Below, piece by piece: positions 8,841-17,014 of a DNA stretch of 64,000 nucleotides (position 1 is the first letter of the stretch; every line of letters begins with the position of its first letter). Source of the stretch: Arsenicicoccus piscis (GTDB lineage: Bacteria > Actinomycetota > Actinomycetes > Actinomycetales > Dermatophilaceae); contig NZ_JAKZHV010000001.1 of NCBI RefSeq assembly GCF_022568835.1, forward strand, positions 248,001 through 312,000. The letters are read 5' to 3'. The notes beneath the pieces are model-generated. The model saw only the letters and a program-made list of their open reading frames with translations, was not told the origin of the DNA and did no database searches. A program made the position numbers and the translations under genes.

Positions 8841-9634
8841 CCAGCACCACCGTGGTCACCGTCGTGGCGGGTCGGCACGACCACCTGAGCGCCCAGCGCC
8901 GACACCTCGAGCACGTCCGGCCCGGGACCCGGCACGTCATCGTGTCGATGGGCGACCCGCAGATCGACGCCACGATCTACCTCGACGTGCCCGAGGGTGC
9001 GGCCCTCCCCCTCGCCGCGGCACGCAACGCCGGGGTCGCCGCGGCGATCGACGGCGGCGCGGACCTGGTCGTGCTGCTCGACGTCGACTGTCTGCCGGGG
9101 GCGCGGCTGCTCGAGCGCTACGAGCAGGCGGCGCGCACCCATCCGGACAGCCTGCTGTGCGGACCGGTCACCTACCTGCCGCCGGACGCGGGCCGGCCGG
9201 ACCCCGCGGACCTCGAGGCCTGGCGCTCACCGCATCCGGCGCGGCCGGCCCCGCCGGACGGGACCGTCGAGACCGGCGGCGACCCGCGGCTGTTCTGGTC
9301 GTTGTCGTTCGCCGTCACCCCACGGACCTGGCGGCGCCTCGGAGGCTTCTGCGAGGACTACACGGGCTATGGGGGCGAGGACACGGACCTCGGCTTCACG
9401 GCGCGCGAGCGCGGGATCGACCTCGTCTGGGTCGGCGGCGCGGACGCCTACCACCAGCACCACCCCGTCTCGGACCCGCCGCGCGAGCACGTCGCGGACA
9501 TCGTCCGCAACGCGACGGTGTTTCATCAGCGCTGGGGCGTGTGGCCGATGGAGGGCTGGCTGGCCGCCTTCGAGCGCGAGGGGCTGGTCGTCCACACCGA
9601 CGGCCGCTGGCGCCTGCCGGCCACCTCGGCGTAG
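8837..9634 (+). CDS. GT-A glycosyltransferase (GT2 / Glyco_transf_7C type)
   Basis: 265 residues from GTG at 8837. Metal-binding region LVVLLDVDCLPGARLLE (DxD) near residue 82 and the galactosyltransferase-like C-terminal motif RRLGGFCEDYTGYGGEDTDLG near residue 175 place it with GT2 enzymes carrying a Glyco_transf_7C domain. A second enzyme of this subtype lies at 12631-13899 (GGFDATMSGYGGEDWDL). The last 109 bases overlap the end of the convergent GT4 gene, so one of the two tails is probably longer than it should be or the genes genuinely overlap. Coupled to the preceding gene by GTGA. Confidence 0.8.
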   Translation: MTSTTVVTVVAGRHDHLSAQRRHLEHVRPGTRHVIVSMGDPQIDATIYLDVPEGAALPLAAARNAGVAAAIDGGADLVVLLDVDCLPGARLLERYEQAARTHPDSLLCGPVTYLPPDAGRPDPADLEAWRSPHPARPAPPDGTVETGGDPRLFWSLSFAVTPRTWRRLGGFCEDYTGYGGEDTDLGFTARERGIDLVWVGGADAYHQHHPVSDPPREHVADIVRNATVFHQRWGVWPMEGWLAAFEREGLVVHTDGRWRLPATSA

Positions 9635-10704
9635 AGCTCCTCGTGCTGGTCGAGCATCCGGTCCAGCGACAGCCGTCGTAGCGCGTCGGCGCGCACCCCC
9701 GACCGATCCATCCGAGCGGCCGCCGGGATGGCCCGCGCGAGCGCAGCCGCCACCTCGGCCTCGGCTCCGGAGTGGTCCGCGGCGTCGGAGCACGGGACGC
9801 GCACGCCGGAGAGTCCGACGACCTCGCCCACACCGCCGCGATCGAGCGTCACGACGGGAGTGCCGCACATCAGCGCCTCGGCGGCCACCAGCCCGAACGG
9901 CTCCTCCCAGCGCGGCGTCACCAGGCACACCGAGCTCGCGCCGACGACCTTGGCCGCGGACTGCTGGTCGAGCGGCCCGAGGTGCCGCACGTCGGGGCCG
10001 AGGCGCGGCGCGATCACCCGCGCGAACCAGCCCGGTGCGCTGATCGGGCCGATCAGGTCCAGGGGCAGACCCGCTCGCCGGGCGGCGGCGATCGCCAGCT
10101 CCGGCCCCTTCTCGGGGGTCATCCGACCGACCCAGACCAGCCGGTCCCCACCCGGCCCCGCCCGGAACAGCGCCGGGTCGACGCCGTTGCGGATCACCCG
10201 CGGCGGCGAGGGCAGCGTCGCCCAGGCCTGCGCCGTCGCTGCCGACACCGCGGTGTAGACCGTGCGCGGGTCCGCGAGCGCAGCCGCGGCGAGCACCGGG
10301 TGCAGGGCGGGCGTGTGCAGGCCGACGACCATGCCCGGCCCCAGGCCTCGGCTCAGGGCCAGGACCGTGGGCTGCAGGGTGTGGTTGACGACGACGTCGA
10401 TCCCGCGACCGCGGTCCGCGATGTCGGAGACGACGCCGAGATAGGCCAGCGTCTCGGACCGGTCGACCAGGTCGGGCGCGCCGGGCACGCGCAGCGGCAG
10501 CCGCTCACCGAGGTGGGCCGGCGAGCGCTCGAACGTCACCAGCTCGTCGGCCAGGGCGTGGCTCGTGCCCTCGGCCGCGTAGAGCACGACGTGATGCCCC
10601 CGCGACCGCAGCCCCTGGCTCAGGTGGCCGGTGAAGCTCTCGAGTCCCCCGGCGTACGGCTCCACGATCGGGTGGTGGCCGTGCGCGACCAGGGCGATCC
10701 TCAT
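9526..10704 (-). CDS. GT4-family glycosyltransferase
   Basis: 392 residues, GT-B fold. The N-terminus MRIALVAHGHHPIVEPYAGGLE is the acceptor-domain start typical of GT4. The donor half includes RLVWVGRMTPEKGPELAIAAA and VCLVTPRWEEPFGLVAAEALMCGTPVV, the E-x7-E type motif that binds the nucleotide sugar. The start overlaps the stop of the acyl-CoA-dehydrogenase-like gene by 4 bases (ATGA). The last 30 or so residues (RRQRPSVWTTSPSRSK...) lie antisense to the convergent GT2 gene and have no family character. A stop codon may therefore have been lost near 9630. Confidence 0.8.
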   Translation of the reverse strand: MRIALVAHGHHPIVEPYAGGLESFTGHLSQGLRSRGHHVVLYAAEGTSHALADELVTFERSPAHLGERLPLRVPGAPDLVDRSETLAYLGVVSDIADRGRGIDVVVNHTLQPTVLALSRGLGPGMVVGLHTPALHPVLAAAALADPRTVYTAVSAATAQAWATLPSPPRVIRNGVDPALFRAGPGGDRLVWVGRMTPEKGPELAIAAARRAGLPLDLIGPISAPGWFARVIAPRLGPDVRHLGPLDQQSAAKVVGASSVCLVTPRWEEPFGLVAAEALMCGTPVVTLDRGGVGEVVGLSGVRVPCSDAADHSGAEAEVAAALARAIPAAARMDRSGVRADALRRLSLDRMLDQHEELYAEVAGRRQRPSVWTTSPSRSKAASQPSIGHTPQR

Positions 10705-11774
10705 GGTCGGCCGCCAGGTTTGGTGGCTGGTCTGGTGGTTCTCGTGCCTGAGTCGCGCTCGCCAGCGAGACCGCCACCCAGCCAGGGCTCGTCGGAGTCA
10801 CGATTCTGTTGTGCGACATACAGGCCCAGGTCGTCGACGGCCCGTGTCAGCTGCTCGTCGTAGGCCAGTCCGGCCGGCCCGGCGAGGGCGCGCACCTCGT
10901 CCAGCACCGCGCGCACGGACCGCGCCACGCCGGCGCGCACCTCGGTCGAGAGCGCCTGCCCGGTGGGGTCGGTCGACGGGTCGGCCGACGAGTCCGTCAG
11001 CTCCCGCTCCAACAGCTCCCGCTGTGCCAGCTCCCGCCCCGCCGCGTCGAGAAGTGCGGCAGCACAGGCCAGCTCGACTCGGATACGCCCCCAACGGGCC
11101 AGCCGCACCGGCCCGTCGTGCGGCCCCGCGCAGGAGGCGAGCGCGAGATCTACGACCCGAGCCGCGCCGCCGGCCCAGACCGCCGCCACTCCGACGCCAC
11201 CGGGGAAGAAACCGGGCCGGTCGAGATAGAACCCGGTGTCTGCCACCGCTGCCGATCGCGGTGCCGTCGCGTCCACGGCGACGGTGAGGCTGAGCGAGTC
11301 GACCATCGCCCGCGTCCGCCAGGAGTCCGGGTCGCCGGCCCAGTCGCCGACGTCGAGATCCAGCAGCTGGTGGCGCTGCTCGTCGAGCCAGACGGGCACG
11401 AGGGCGCGGTCGATCAGGCCCACGCCCGAGGCGAACCGCAGGGTGCCCGTGAGGTGCCAGCTCTGGTCTACGGGCTCGGCACGCACACCCGTCGCGTGCG
11501 AGCGGGACGCCCACACGCCGTAGACCGCATCGCCCACCGGCGTGCGCCCGGCCTGGGCCAGGATGCGCAGCGCGTCGGCGTGCCCCTCGACGAGGCGGCC
11601 GAGCGGGACGTCGGTGCGCCCGAGCGCGCGGAGCTCGTCGAGCAGGTCTGGCCAGTCGAGCTCGGCCCAGGGACGGTGGGCGAGCTCGCGCAGCAGGGCC
11701 GGACGGTCCGGAGCCGGCCCGACGGTCGCCAGCGGCACGGGCCAGGCGACGACCGACGTGAGGCGGCCCGTCAC
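10701..11774 (-). CDS. acyl-CoA dehydrogenase-like protein of the glycan island
   Basis: 357 residues. Pattern and length fit the acyl-CoA dehydrogenase superfamily, e.g. WHLTGTLRFASGVGLIDRALVPVW in the middle beta domain and a helical C-terminal half (LARWGRIRVELACAAALLDAAGREL). I cannot identify the catalytic base with confidence, so it may act on an unusual substrate or be structural. It starts at GTG 11774 overlapping the methyltransferase stop (GTGA) and ends overlapping the GT4 start. From memory, ACAD-like proteins recur beside PIG-L deacetylases, NodS-like methyltransferases and GT2 enzymes; the chemistry is not established as far as I know. Confidence 0.6.
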   Translation of the reverse strand: MTGRLTSVVAWPVPLATVGPAPDRPALLRELAHRPWAELDWPDLLDELRALGRTDVPLGRLVEGHADALRILAQAGRTPVGDAVYGVWASRSHATGVRAEPVDQSWHLTGTLRFASGVGLIDRALVPVWLDEQRHQLLDLDVGDWAGDPDSWRTRAMVDSLSLTVAVDATAPRSAAVADTGFYLDRPGFFPGGVGVAAVWAGGAARVVDLALASCAGPHDGPVRLARWGRIRVELACAAALLDAAGRELAQRELLERELTDSSADPSTDPTGQALSTEVRAGVARSVRAVLDEVRALAGPAGLAYDEQLTRAVDDLGLYVAQQNRDSDEPWLGGGLAGERDSGTRTTRPATKPGGRP

Positions 11775-12454
11775 GCGGTGACCGGCCGCGGCACGGCCAG
11801 CTCCCCGCGCACGAGGTGCGCTGTGACGAAGTCGGTGTCCTGGTGCTGGCAGGAGGGACGCCAGCCCATGGCGATCAGGGAGGCTACGGCCTCCATCGTG
11901 GCGTCCGCCCCCGAGACGTGCGCGTCGTGCGGATGGTGCCGCCAGTGCACCACGACGACCTCGGCGTCCGGCGCCGCTACCTCGCTGGCCGCAGCCAGCG
12001 TCGCCTGGCGGTCGGCGTCCGGCAGGTAGTAGAGGACCTCGGCCAGCACGACCAGGTCGAACATGCCGTCCGGTTGCGCCGGCAGCCGCAGCACCGCCGT
12101 GCGGCTCTCGGCGCCGTGATGGTCCGGCTGACCCGACGTCTCGAGCAGCAGCTGCTTGGTGAGGCGGACAGCGGTCGGGGCCGCGTCGGTGGCGAGCAGC
12201 CGCGTCGAGCGGCGCGCCAGCTGCCGGGCCAGGTGACCCGTGCCGCTCGCAGCGTCCCACACCGAGGTGTAGCGCTCCCGCGCCAGCGAGGCCAGCACGA
12301 TCCGCTGCTTGCGTTGCTCGTAGGCGCTCGTGCCCACCCGGAACGGGTCGGGGTCGGCGCGGTAGACCGACTCGAAGTCGGCGTCGGCGACCTGGCCGCC
12401 CGTCACGCGGGACCCCCGCACGGGGGTGCCCTCGACGTCGGTGTCCGCGCTCAT
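11771..12454 (-). CDS. NodS-like SAM-dependent methyltransferase
   Basis: 227 residues. The class I methyltransferase motif I is TSVWDAASGTGHLARQLA near residue 62, followed by LLATDAAP (acidic end of strand 2), then DGMFDLVVLAEVLYYL and VVVVHWRHHPHDAHVSG. The LAEVLYYL and HWRHHPHD blocks resemble the NodS N-methyltransferase group, which modifies deacetylated sugars. The start is ATG at 12454. It overlaps (ATGA) the stop of a 12-codon ORF with its own strong ribosome site, so it is coupled to whatever gene once stood upstream. N-methylation of a glucosamine-type residue in the island's glycan is a reasonable inference. Confidence 0.75.
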   Translation of the reverse strand: MSADTDVEGTPVRGSRVTGGQVADADFESVYRADPDPFRVGTSAYEQRKQRIVLASLARERYTSVWDAASGTGHLARQLARRSTRLLATDAAPTAVRLTKQLLLETSGQPDHHGAESRTAVLRLPAQPDGMFDLVVLAEVLYYLPDADRQATLAAASEVAAPDAEVVVVHWRHHPHDAHVSGADATMEAVASLIAMGWRPSCQHQDTDFVTAHLVRGELAVPRPVTA

Positions 12455-12489
12455 GGCCGGCCGCCAGGGGTGGTCGGTGGCGTGCTCAC
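12451..12489 (-). other. 12-codon ORF with strong ribosome site: possible stub of a deleted gene
   Basis: A GTG at 12489 follows AAGGAG (12502-12497) at ideal spacing and encodes VSTPPTTPGGRP then TGA, which overlaps the methyltransferase ATG. The ending PGGRP followed by an overlapping start is also how the acyl-CoA-dehydrogenase-like gene ends two genes downstream (KPGGRP). A start and an end with nothing between suggests an in-frame internal deletion of a gene that sat before the methyltransferase, probably a PIG-L deacetylase by analogy. Alternatively it is a short translational-coupling leader. Confidence 0.4.
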
Positions 12490-12630
12490 GTGCGTTCTCC
12501 TTCCGCCGCGTCCCGTCCCCATGCCCTGGACCGCCACCTCGTAGACCCTGGTGGCTACCGGTCGAGCCGGTTCGAGCCTGCTCGGCTCGGTTCAACTCTC
12601 TCGACGCGGCTCGATCCCACTCGGTGCGGA

Positions 12631-13899
12631 TCAGGCCCAGCCGCCCCAGATCCCTTCGAGCGCGCTGTCGGGTCCAAGGGGCCGCACCCCGAGGGCAGCC
12701 GCGGTCGTCGCCTCCGGGCGCTCGGTGGCGCGAGCCTGGCCGCGGGTCGTCGTGAGCGTGAGCAGCCCGGGCACCGTGACGGCGCCCAGGTCGTCGGCCT
12801 GCGGCCACGCCGCCAGGACTGCGGGCTGCACCAGCCGCAGCACCTGGTGGCAGCGGGCCCGGACCTGGTCCGGCACCGCACCGAGGTGGACGCGCGGGTC
12901 GGTGCGCACTGGCTCGGGGAGCTCGTCGCGGGGGTTGCTCTGGTCGCTCGGCTCCAGCCCCTGCAGGTAGACCGCGGCGTCGCGCCCGGCCAGCACCGAG
13001 GCCACCGTCGCCAGCAGGAGCGGTGCCGGCACCCCGGCCGCCTCGACCAGCGCCACCAGCCGCGGGAACGGCCAGGCCGGGCCGAGCGGTCGGGCCAGCG
13101 GGTCGGCGATCCGCAGCGCGAGGGCGAGGGACTCGGCGTTCTTGCGCGCGACCGCGTCCGGCTCCCCGCGCCCCTCGACGTCCGGTCCGGCGTGCCAGGC
13201 CACGGCCTCCGGGACGTGGCGCAGGTCGGCGCCGGCGAGCCAGGCCCGGTTGGCGAGGTCCCAGTCCTCTCCGCCGTAGCCCGACATGGTCGCGTCGAAC
13301 CCGCCGATGCGGTCCAGCAGCGACCTGGGGGCCGCGAGGACCGCACTGATGACGAACCGGTAGGACCGTTCGTCGGCGTCGCGCAGGTTGCGCGTCTGCG
13401 TGTATCCGTCTGCCAGCCAACGCGGTTCGTCCAGGACTCGGGGCGCGGGGCCGCGACCTGCGAGCCAGTCGCGGATCTCGTCGCGGGTGTGGGCCTCGAG
13501 GTCCGCGTGCCGGCGCCGACCGACCGCGAGGGTGCCGACCGGGCCGTCGTCGACCACGGCCGCCAGACGCGCGACGAGCTCTCGCTCAGGCACCGTGTCG
13601 GCGTCGAGGAACACCACGGTTCCCCCGGTCGTCGCGCTCAGCCCGAGGTTGCGCACGGACGCGGCCCGGAAGCCCTCGTCGGCCTGGCTGACGACCCGCA
13701 CCGCGTAGGGACGATGCCCAGGATCGGGCGGCTGCGCCGATCCATCGTCGGCCACGACGACCTCGAGCTCGACCGGTCGGCCGTCGAGATCGACCTGGTC
13801 CTCCAGCGCGTCGAGGACCAGCGCGAGCAGGTCGTGCTGCTCGTAGTGCGCAACGACGACCGAGACGGCCACGGCCGAGACGGTCACGGCCGCGCCCAT
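12631..13899 (-). CDS. GT2 glycosyltransferase with Glyco_transf_7C domain
   Basis: 422 residues. The N-terminal GT-A domain has VSVVVAHYEQHDLLALVLDAL, VVVADDGSAQPP and VVFLDADTVPERELVARL (DxD). The C-terminal motif DRIGGFDATMSGYGGEDWDLANRAW is the Glyco_transf_7C signature. About 150 further residues without clear family follow. The start overlaps the preceding GT4 gene by 16 bases. It is followed by a 141-base gap with small inverted repeats (CGAGCC/GGCTCG around 12560-12590) before the 12-codon ORF, the only real break in this otherwise tightly coupled operon. Confidence 0.8.
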   Translation of the reverse strand: MGAAVTVSAVAVSVVVAHYEQHDLLALVLDALEDQVDLDGRPVELEVVVADDGSAQPPDPGHRPYAVRVVSQADEGFRAASVRNLGLSATTGGTVVFLDADTVPERELVARLAAVVDDGPVGTLAVGRRRHADLEAHTRDEIRDWLAGRGPAPRVLDEPRWLADGYTQTRNLRDADERSYRFVISAVLAAPRSLLDRIGGFDATMSGYGGEDWDLANRAWLAGADLRHVPEAVAWHAGPDVEGRGEPDAVARKNAESLALALRIADPLARPLGPAWPFPRLVALVEAAGVPAPLLLATVASVLAGRDAAVYLQGLEPSDQSNPRDELPEPVRTDPRVHLGAVPDQVRARCHQVLRLVQPAVLAAWPQADDLGAVTVPGLLTLTTTRGQARATERPEATTAAALGVRPLGPDSALEGIWGGWA

Positions 13900-14930
13900 C
13901 GGGCCAGCACCTCGGCGTAGGCCGCCGCCACCTCGGCAAGGCTCGGACCGAGCTGCACGGCTGGGTCCAGCCAGGTCGACTCAGGGTCCTCCAGTGCCCG
14001 ACGAGCCGCGAGCGCGAGGTCGTCGTAGAGCAGCAGGCTTCCGGGACAACGGGACTCGAGCTCCTCGGTGTAGCGCCCTCGGGGCACCAGCGGACGGCGA
14101 CCGGCGGCGAGCCAGCTGTTGATCGAGCCGGACGCCGACAGGTGCCGGTGCGCCGCGACCGGCACGGCAGCAGCGCGCAACCGGCCCACCAGCTCGTCGT
14201 CCGGCAGGTAGCCGGTGACCTCGAAGCGGCGGCCCAGTCCCGCGGCCCGCGTGGTCAGCTGCGCCACCAGGTCCTCGTGCCCGTCCGACGCGCGGCCCAG
14301 GTTGACCACCCCCACGTCCGGCGGCAGGGCCTCGAGCGCGTCGATGGCCTCCTCGTGCCCCTTCCCGGGGTAGACGAAGCCGAGCAGCACCAGGTCGCGG
14401 TCGGTCGGTGCGGGGCGAGGTGCCGGGTGGGGTGCCGGGCGGCGCCCGGTCGCGTCAGTCTGGGTGATCGGCAGCGGGATGACCACCACCTCCGGCTGGT
14501 CGTCCACGCGCCGCGCGAGCACCTCATCGAGCAGGGCGCGCTCATGGTCGCTGCTGACCACCACCCCTCGGGTCGCTCCCACGATGGCCGCGTAGGCGTC
14601 TGATCGGGCCGCGAATCCCGTTGGGCCGTCGGACTCCTGGGGCAGGTCGTGCAGGGTGACCGAGAGCGGGACGTGCCGAGCGAGGTCTACGAGACGGGCG
14701 GCGGTGGTGCCCGCGTCGTCGCCGAAGAGGCGGTCGGTCACCTGCACGTGCACCAGCGCGGGCTCCTCGCCGCCCGGTCCGGAGCGCACCATCGACCGCA
14801 GGTCGTCCCCGACGCCGTCCGCCACACGCAGCAGCGCCAGCTGGTCCAGCGGCGGGGTGGCCGCGAGCTCGAGCCCGAAGCGGGTCACCCCGTGCTCGGC
14901 CGGCCCGGCGACCAGCAGGGCGGGCGTCAT
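13884..14930 (-). CDS. GT4-like glycosyltransferase
   Basis: 348 residues, GT-B fold. Blocks include MTPALLVAGPAEHGVTRFGLE at the start, VPLSVTLHDLPQESDG, LVLLGFVYPGKGHEEAIDAL (donor-domain start), RFEVTGYLPDDELVGRLRAA and SASGSINSWLAAGRRPLVPR. The usual E-x7-E motif is weak; the SxSGSxNSWLAxGRRP block takes its place, as in divergent GT4 members. It overlaps both neighbours (4 bases with the WcbI-like gene, 16 with the GT2 gene), so it sits mid-operon. Substrate unknown. Confidence 0.7.
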   Translation of the reverse strand: MTPALLVAGPAEHGVTRFGLELAATPPLDQLALLRVADGVGDDLRSMVRSGPGGEEPALVHVQVTDRLFGDDAGTTAARLVDLARHVPLSVTLHDLPQESDGPTGFAARSDAYAAIVGATRGVVVSSDHERALLDEVLARRVDDQPEVVVIPLPITQTDATGRRPAPHPAPRPAPTDRDLVLLGFVYPGKGHEEAIDALEALPPDVGVVNLGRASDGHEDLVAQLTTRAAGLGRRFEVTGYLPDDELVGRLRAAAVPVAAHRHLSASGSINSWLAAGRRPLVPRGRYTEELESRCPGSLLLYDDLALAARRALEDPESTWLDPAVQLGPSLAEVAAAYAEVLARWARP

Positions 14931-15844
14931 GGGCGGATCCCGAGCAGGCGCGCCGTCTCGCGGTGCCGGTCGAGCCCGAACTCGACGACGTGCGGCCGCT
15001 CGCGCAGCCAGTCGAGCTGCACCTCACGCACCTGCTCGTCGGGCAGGACGGCGCCGCGGTAGACCCAGTGGGCCACGGGGTCTACGGCGAGACCGAGGGC
15101 CTCCAGCACCTCGGGCAGGAGCGGGGCGTGCACCTCGTCCAGCAGGGTGCCGGTGGGCTCGGGGATCTCGGCGTCGAGGCCCAACCGCTCGGCGACGCGG
15201 CGGGCGAGCCCGACCAGGACCGGGTTGCCCGGGTGGTTGATGACGTGCGCCGCGTCCGCCCCCGCCGGCACGAGCAGGTCGGACACCGGGACGGCGTCGC
15301 TGCGCTCCTCGCGCTCGGCGAGGATGGCTACCGAGCTGTCGCGGACCTCGCGGATCCCCTTGCGCGACAACGCTCCTTGGTGAACCTCGTGGCCGGCGGC
15401 CAGGGCCAGGGTGCGCAGGTCGTGGTAGGGCACCGGAGGCGGGTCGACCTCACCGGGGACGCGCAGCACCACCTGCCAGGGGTGCAGCCCGGCGTAGCGG
15501 ATGGTCGGGAAGTGCACGGTCCGAGCGCCAGGCGCCACCCGAGCCGCGAGCTCCGCCGACCCCAGCGGCAGGTCGCGGTAGCCGTCGCGGACGGGCTGGG
15601 TCAGCAGGACGTCCGTGCGGTCGAGCAGCCGCTGCAGCAAGGGCAGCTCGTCGGCCTCGATCTCGAAGACAGGCGGCACGCGGACCGACCGGATCGCGCC
15701 CGAGGACTCCAGCAGCAGGCGCAACGACTCGGCCTGGCAGTTGCCCATGACCGTGACGAACGGGCGGTCGTCCTCGGGCAGCGGGTCCAGCCCGTAGAAC
15801 GCCCCGTAGTGGCGGTGGCGCGGGCTGGGTTCGGGTGTGGGCAC
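14927..15844 (-). CDS. WcbI-like polysaccharide biosynthesis protein (putative acetyltransferase)
   Basis: 305 residues from GTG at 15844. The motif FVTVMGNCQAESLRLLLESSG near residue 30 is the WcbI-family nucleotide/CoA loop. Later blocks are VLLTQPVRDGYRDLPLGS, VHFPTIRYAGLHPWQ and HVINHPGNPVLVGLARRV. WcbI of Burkholderia capsule clusters binds CoA and is thought to acetylate capsule sugars. First gene of the leftward operon. Only 24 bases separate it from the divergent glycosyltransferase, so the two promoters must overlap and both mRNAs probably have very short leaders. Confidence 0.75.
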   Translation of the reverse strand: MPTPEPSPRHRHYGAFYGLDPLPEDDRPFVTVMGNCQAESLRLLLESSGAIRSVRVPPVFEIEADELPLLQRLLDRTDVLLTQPVRDGYRDLPLGSAELAARVAPGARTVHFPTIRYAGLHPWQVVLRVPGEVDPPPVPYHDLRTLALAAGHEVHQGALSRKGIREVRDSSVAILAEREERSDAVPVSDLLVPAGADAAHVINHPGNPVLVGLARRVAERLGLDAEIPEPTGTLLDEVHAPLLPEVLEALGLAVDPVAHWVYRGAVLPDEQVREVQLDWLRERPHVVEFGLDRHRETARLLGIRP

Positions 15845-15868
15845 GCACCCACTGTACGGTCGGGCAGC

Positions 15869-16951
15869 ATGCGGATAGCGAGCGTGCCGAGTGGTCACCC
15901 CTACGTCGAGGCGATCCTGCCCGACGAGGTGCGGCTGCCTGACCCGACGCCGCCGGGGCAGACGCCGGGCGACGGCGTCTGGTGGCCGCCGGTCGTGGTC
16001 GACGCGGACTGGATCACCCGTCACGCGAGCGAGATCGACCTGGTGCACCTGCACTTCGGCTTCGAGTCGTTCTCCACCGAGCACCTGTCGGCCTGGTTGG
16101 GCGCGCTCGACGCCGCCGGCCTGCCGCTCGTGCAGACGGTGCACGACCTGGAGAACCCGCACCTGCAGGACCAGGAACCCCACCGCCGCGCGCTTGACCT
16201 GCTGGTGCCACGCGCCGCGGCGGTGCTCACGCTCACCGACACCGCGGCCGACGTCGTCGCGCAGAGCTGGGGGGTGCAGGCGGAGGTCGTGCCGCACCCG
16301 CAGGTGGTGCCGACGGCGTGGTTCGCCCGGGCTGATGCTCTCCGGGCGCAGCGAGAGCCCGGCCGGCATCGACCGCGAATCGGGTTGCACCTCGGGGCGA
16401 TTCGCGCCGGCACAGACCCGACACCATGGCTCGCGGCGCTCGCGGCCGCCGGCGCAGACCTGGACGGCGAGGTCGTCGTGCGCCTCAACGACGAGGTGCT
16501 GAGCGCCACCGACGACCATCGCCGTCGAGTGCTGGGGGTCGTGCAGGAGCTGGCCGCCGACGGGTCGATCGAGCTGCAGGTCGGTCCACGCCAGGGCGAC
16601 GACGAGCTCCACACGTTCGTCGCGGGGCTCGACGTGGCGGTGCTCCCCTACCGTGCGGGCACGCACTCGGGGTGGTTGGAGATGTGCTGGGACCTCGGCA
16701 CGAGCGTCCTGGTCCCCGGTGTGGGGGCGATCGCCGACCAGCATCGCGACGACACGTTCCGCCGATCGTTCAGCGGCGCCGCGGACGTGGACGCGGCCCT
16801 CGCGGCACTGCTCGAGGCCCGCTCGGTCGCCGGGTCCGAGTGTCCTTGGGGCGACGCGGTCGTGCGTGGCGAGGCACGGCGCGCGCAGCTCGCGCAGGTC
16901 CGCGCGACGCACGCCCGGGTCTACGAGCAGGTGCTGGGTAGGCACCCGTAG
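15869..16951 (+). CDS. GT4-like glycosyltransferase
   Basis: 360 residues, start ATG at 15869 (MRIASVPSGHPYVEAILPDE). Acceptor domain: LVHLHFGFESFSTEHLSAWL and VQTVHDLENPHLQDQEPHRR. Donor domain: RIGLHLGAIRAGTDPTPWLAALA, DELHTFVAGLDVAVLPYRAGTHSGWLEMCWDLGTSVLVP; the THSGWLEMCWDLG block takes the place of the usual GT4 Glu motif. It is transcribed away from the WcbI-like gene out of a 24-base shared promoter region, where TACGGT (15854-15859) could be a -10 element. Closes the island on its right side. Confidence 0.75.
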   Translation: MRIASVPSGHPYVEAILPDEVRLPDPTPPGQTPGDGVWWPPVVVDADWITRHASEIDLVHLHFGFESFSTEHLSAWLGALDAAGLPLVQTVHDLENPHLQDQEPHRRALDLLVPRAAAVLTLTDTAADVVAQSWGVQAEVVPHPQVVPTAWFARADALRAQREPGRHRPRIGLHLGAIRAGTDPTPWLAALAAAGADLDGEVVVRLNDEVLSATDDHRRRVLGVVQELAADGSIELQVGPRQGDDELHTFVAGLDVAVLPYRAGTHSGWLEMCWDLGTSVLVPGVGAIADQHRDDTFRRSFSGAADVDAALAALLEARSVAGSECPWGDAVVRGEARRAQLAQVRATHARVYEQVLGRHP

Positions 16952-17014
16952 CCCCCTCGGTTGGACCACCTGGGTCGGGGTATGGCCACGGGCAACCCAC
17001 CGAAGGAGCACATC

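Noticed and set aside
7821-16951. Classification of the island as a mobile element
   Set aside because: No integrase, transposase, att-like repeat or tRNA at its edges was found, and base composition matches the neighbours.
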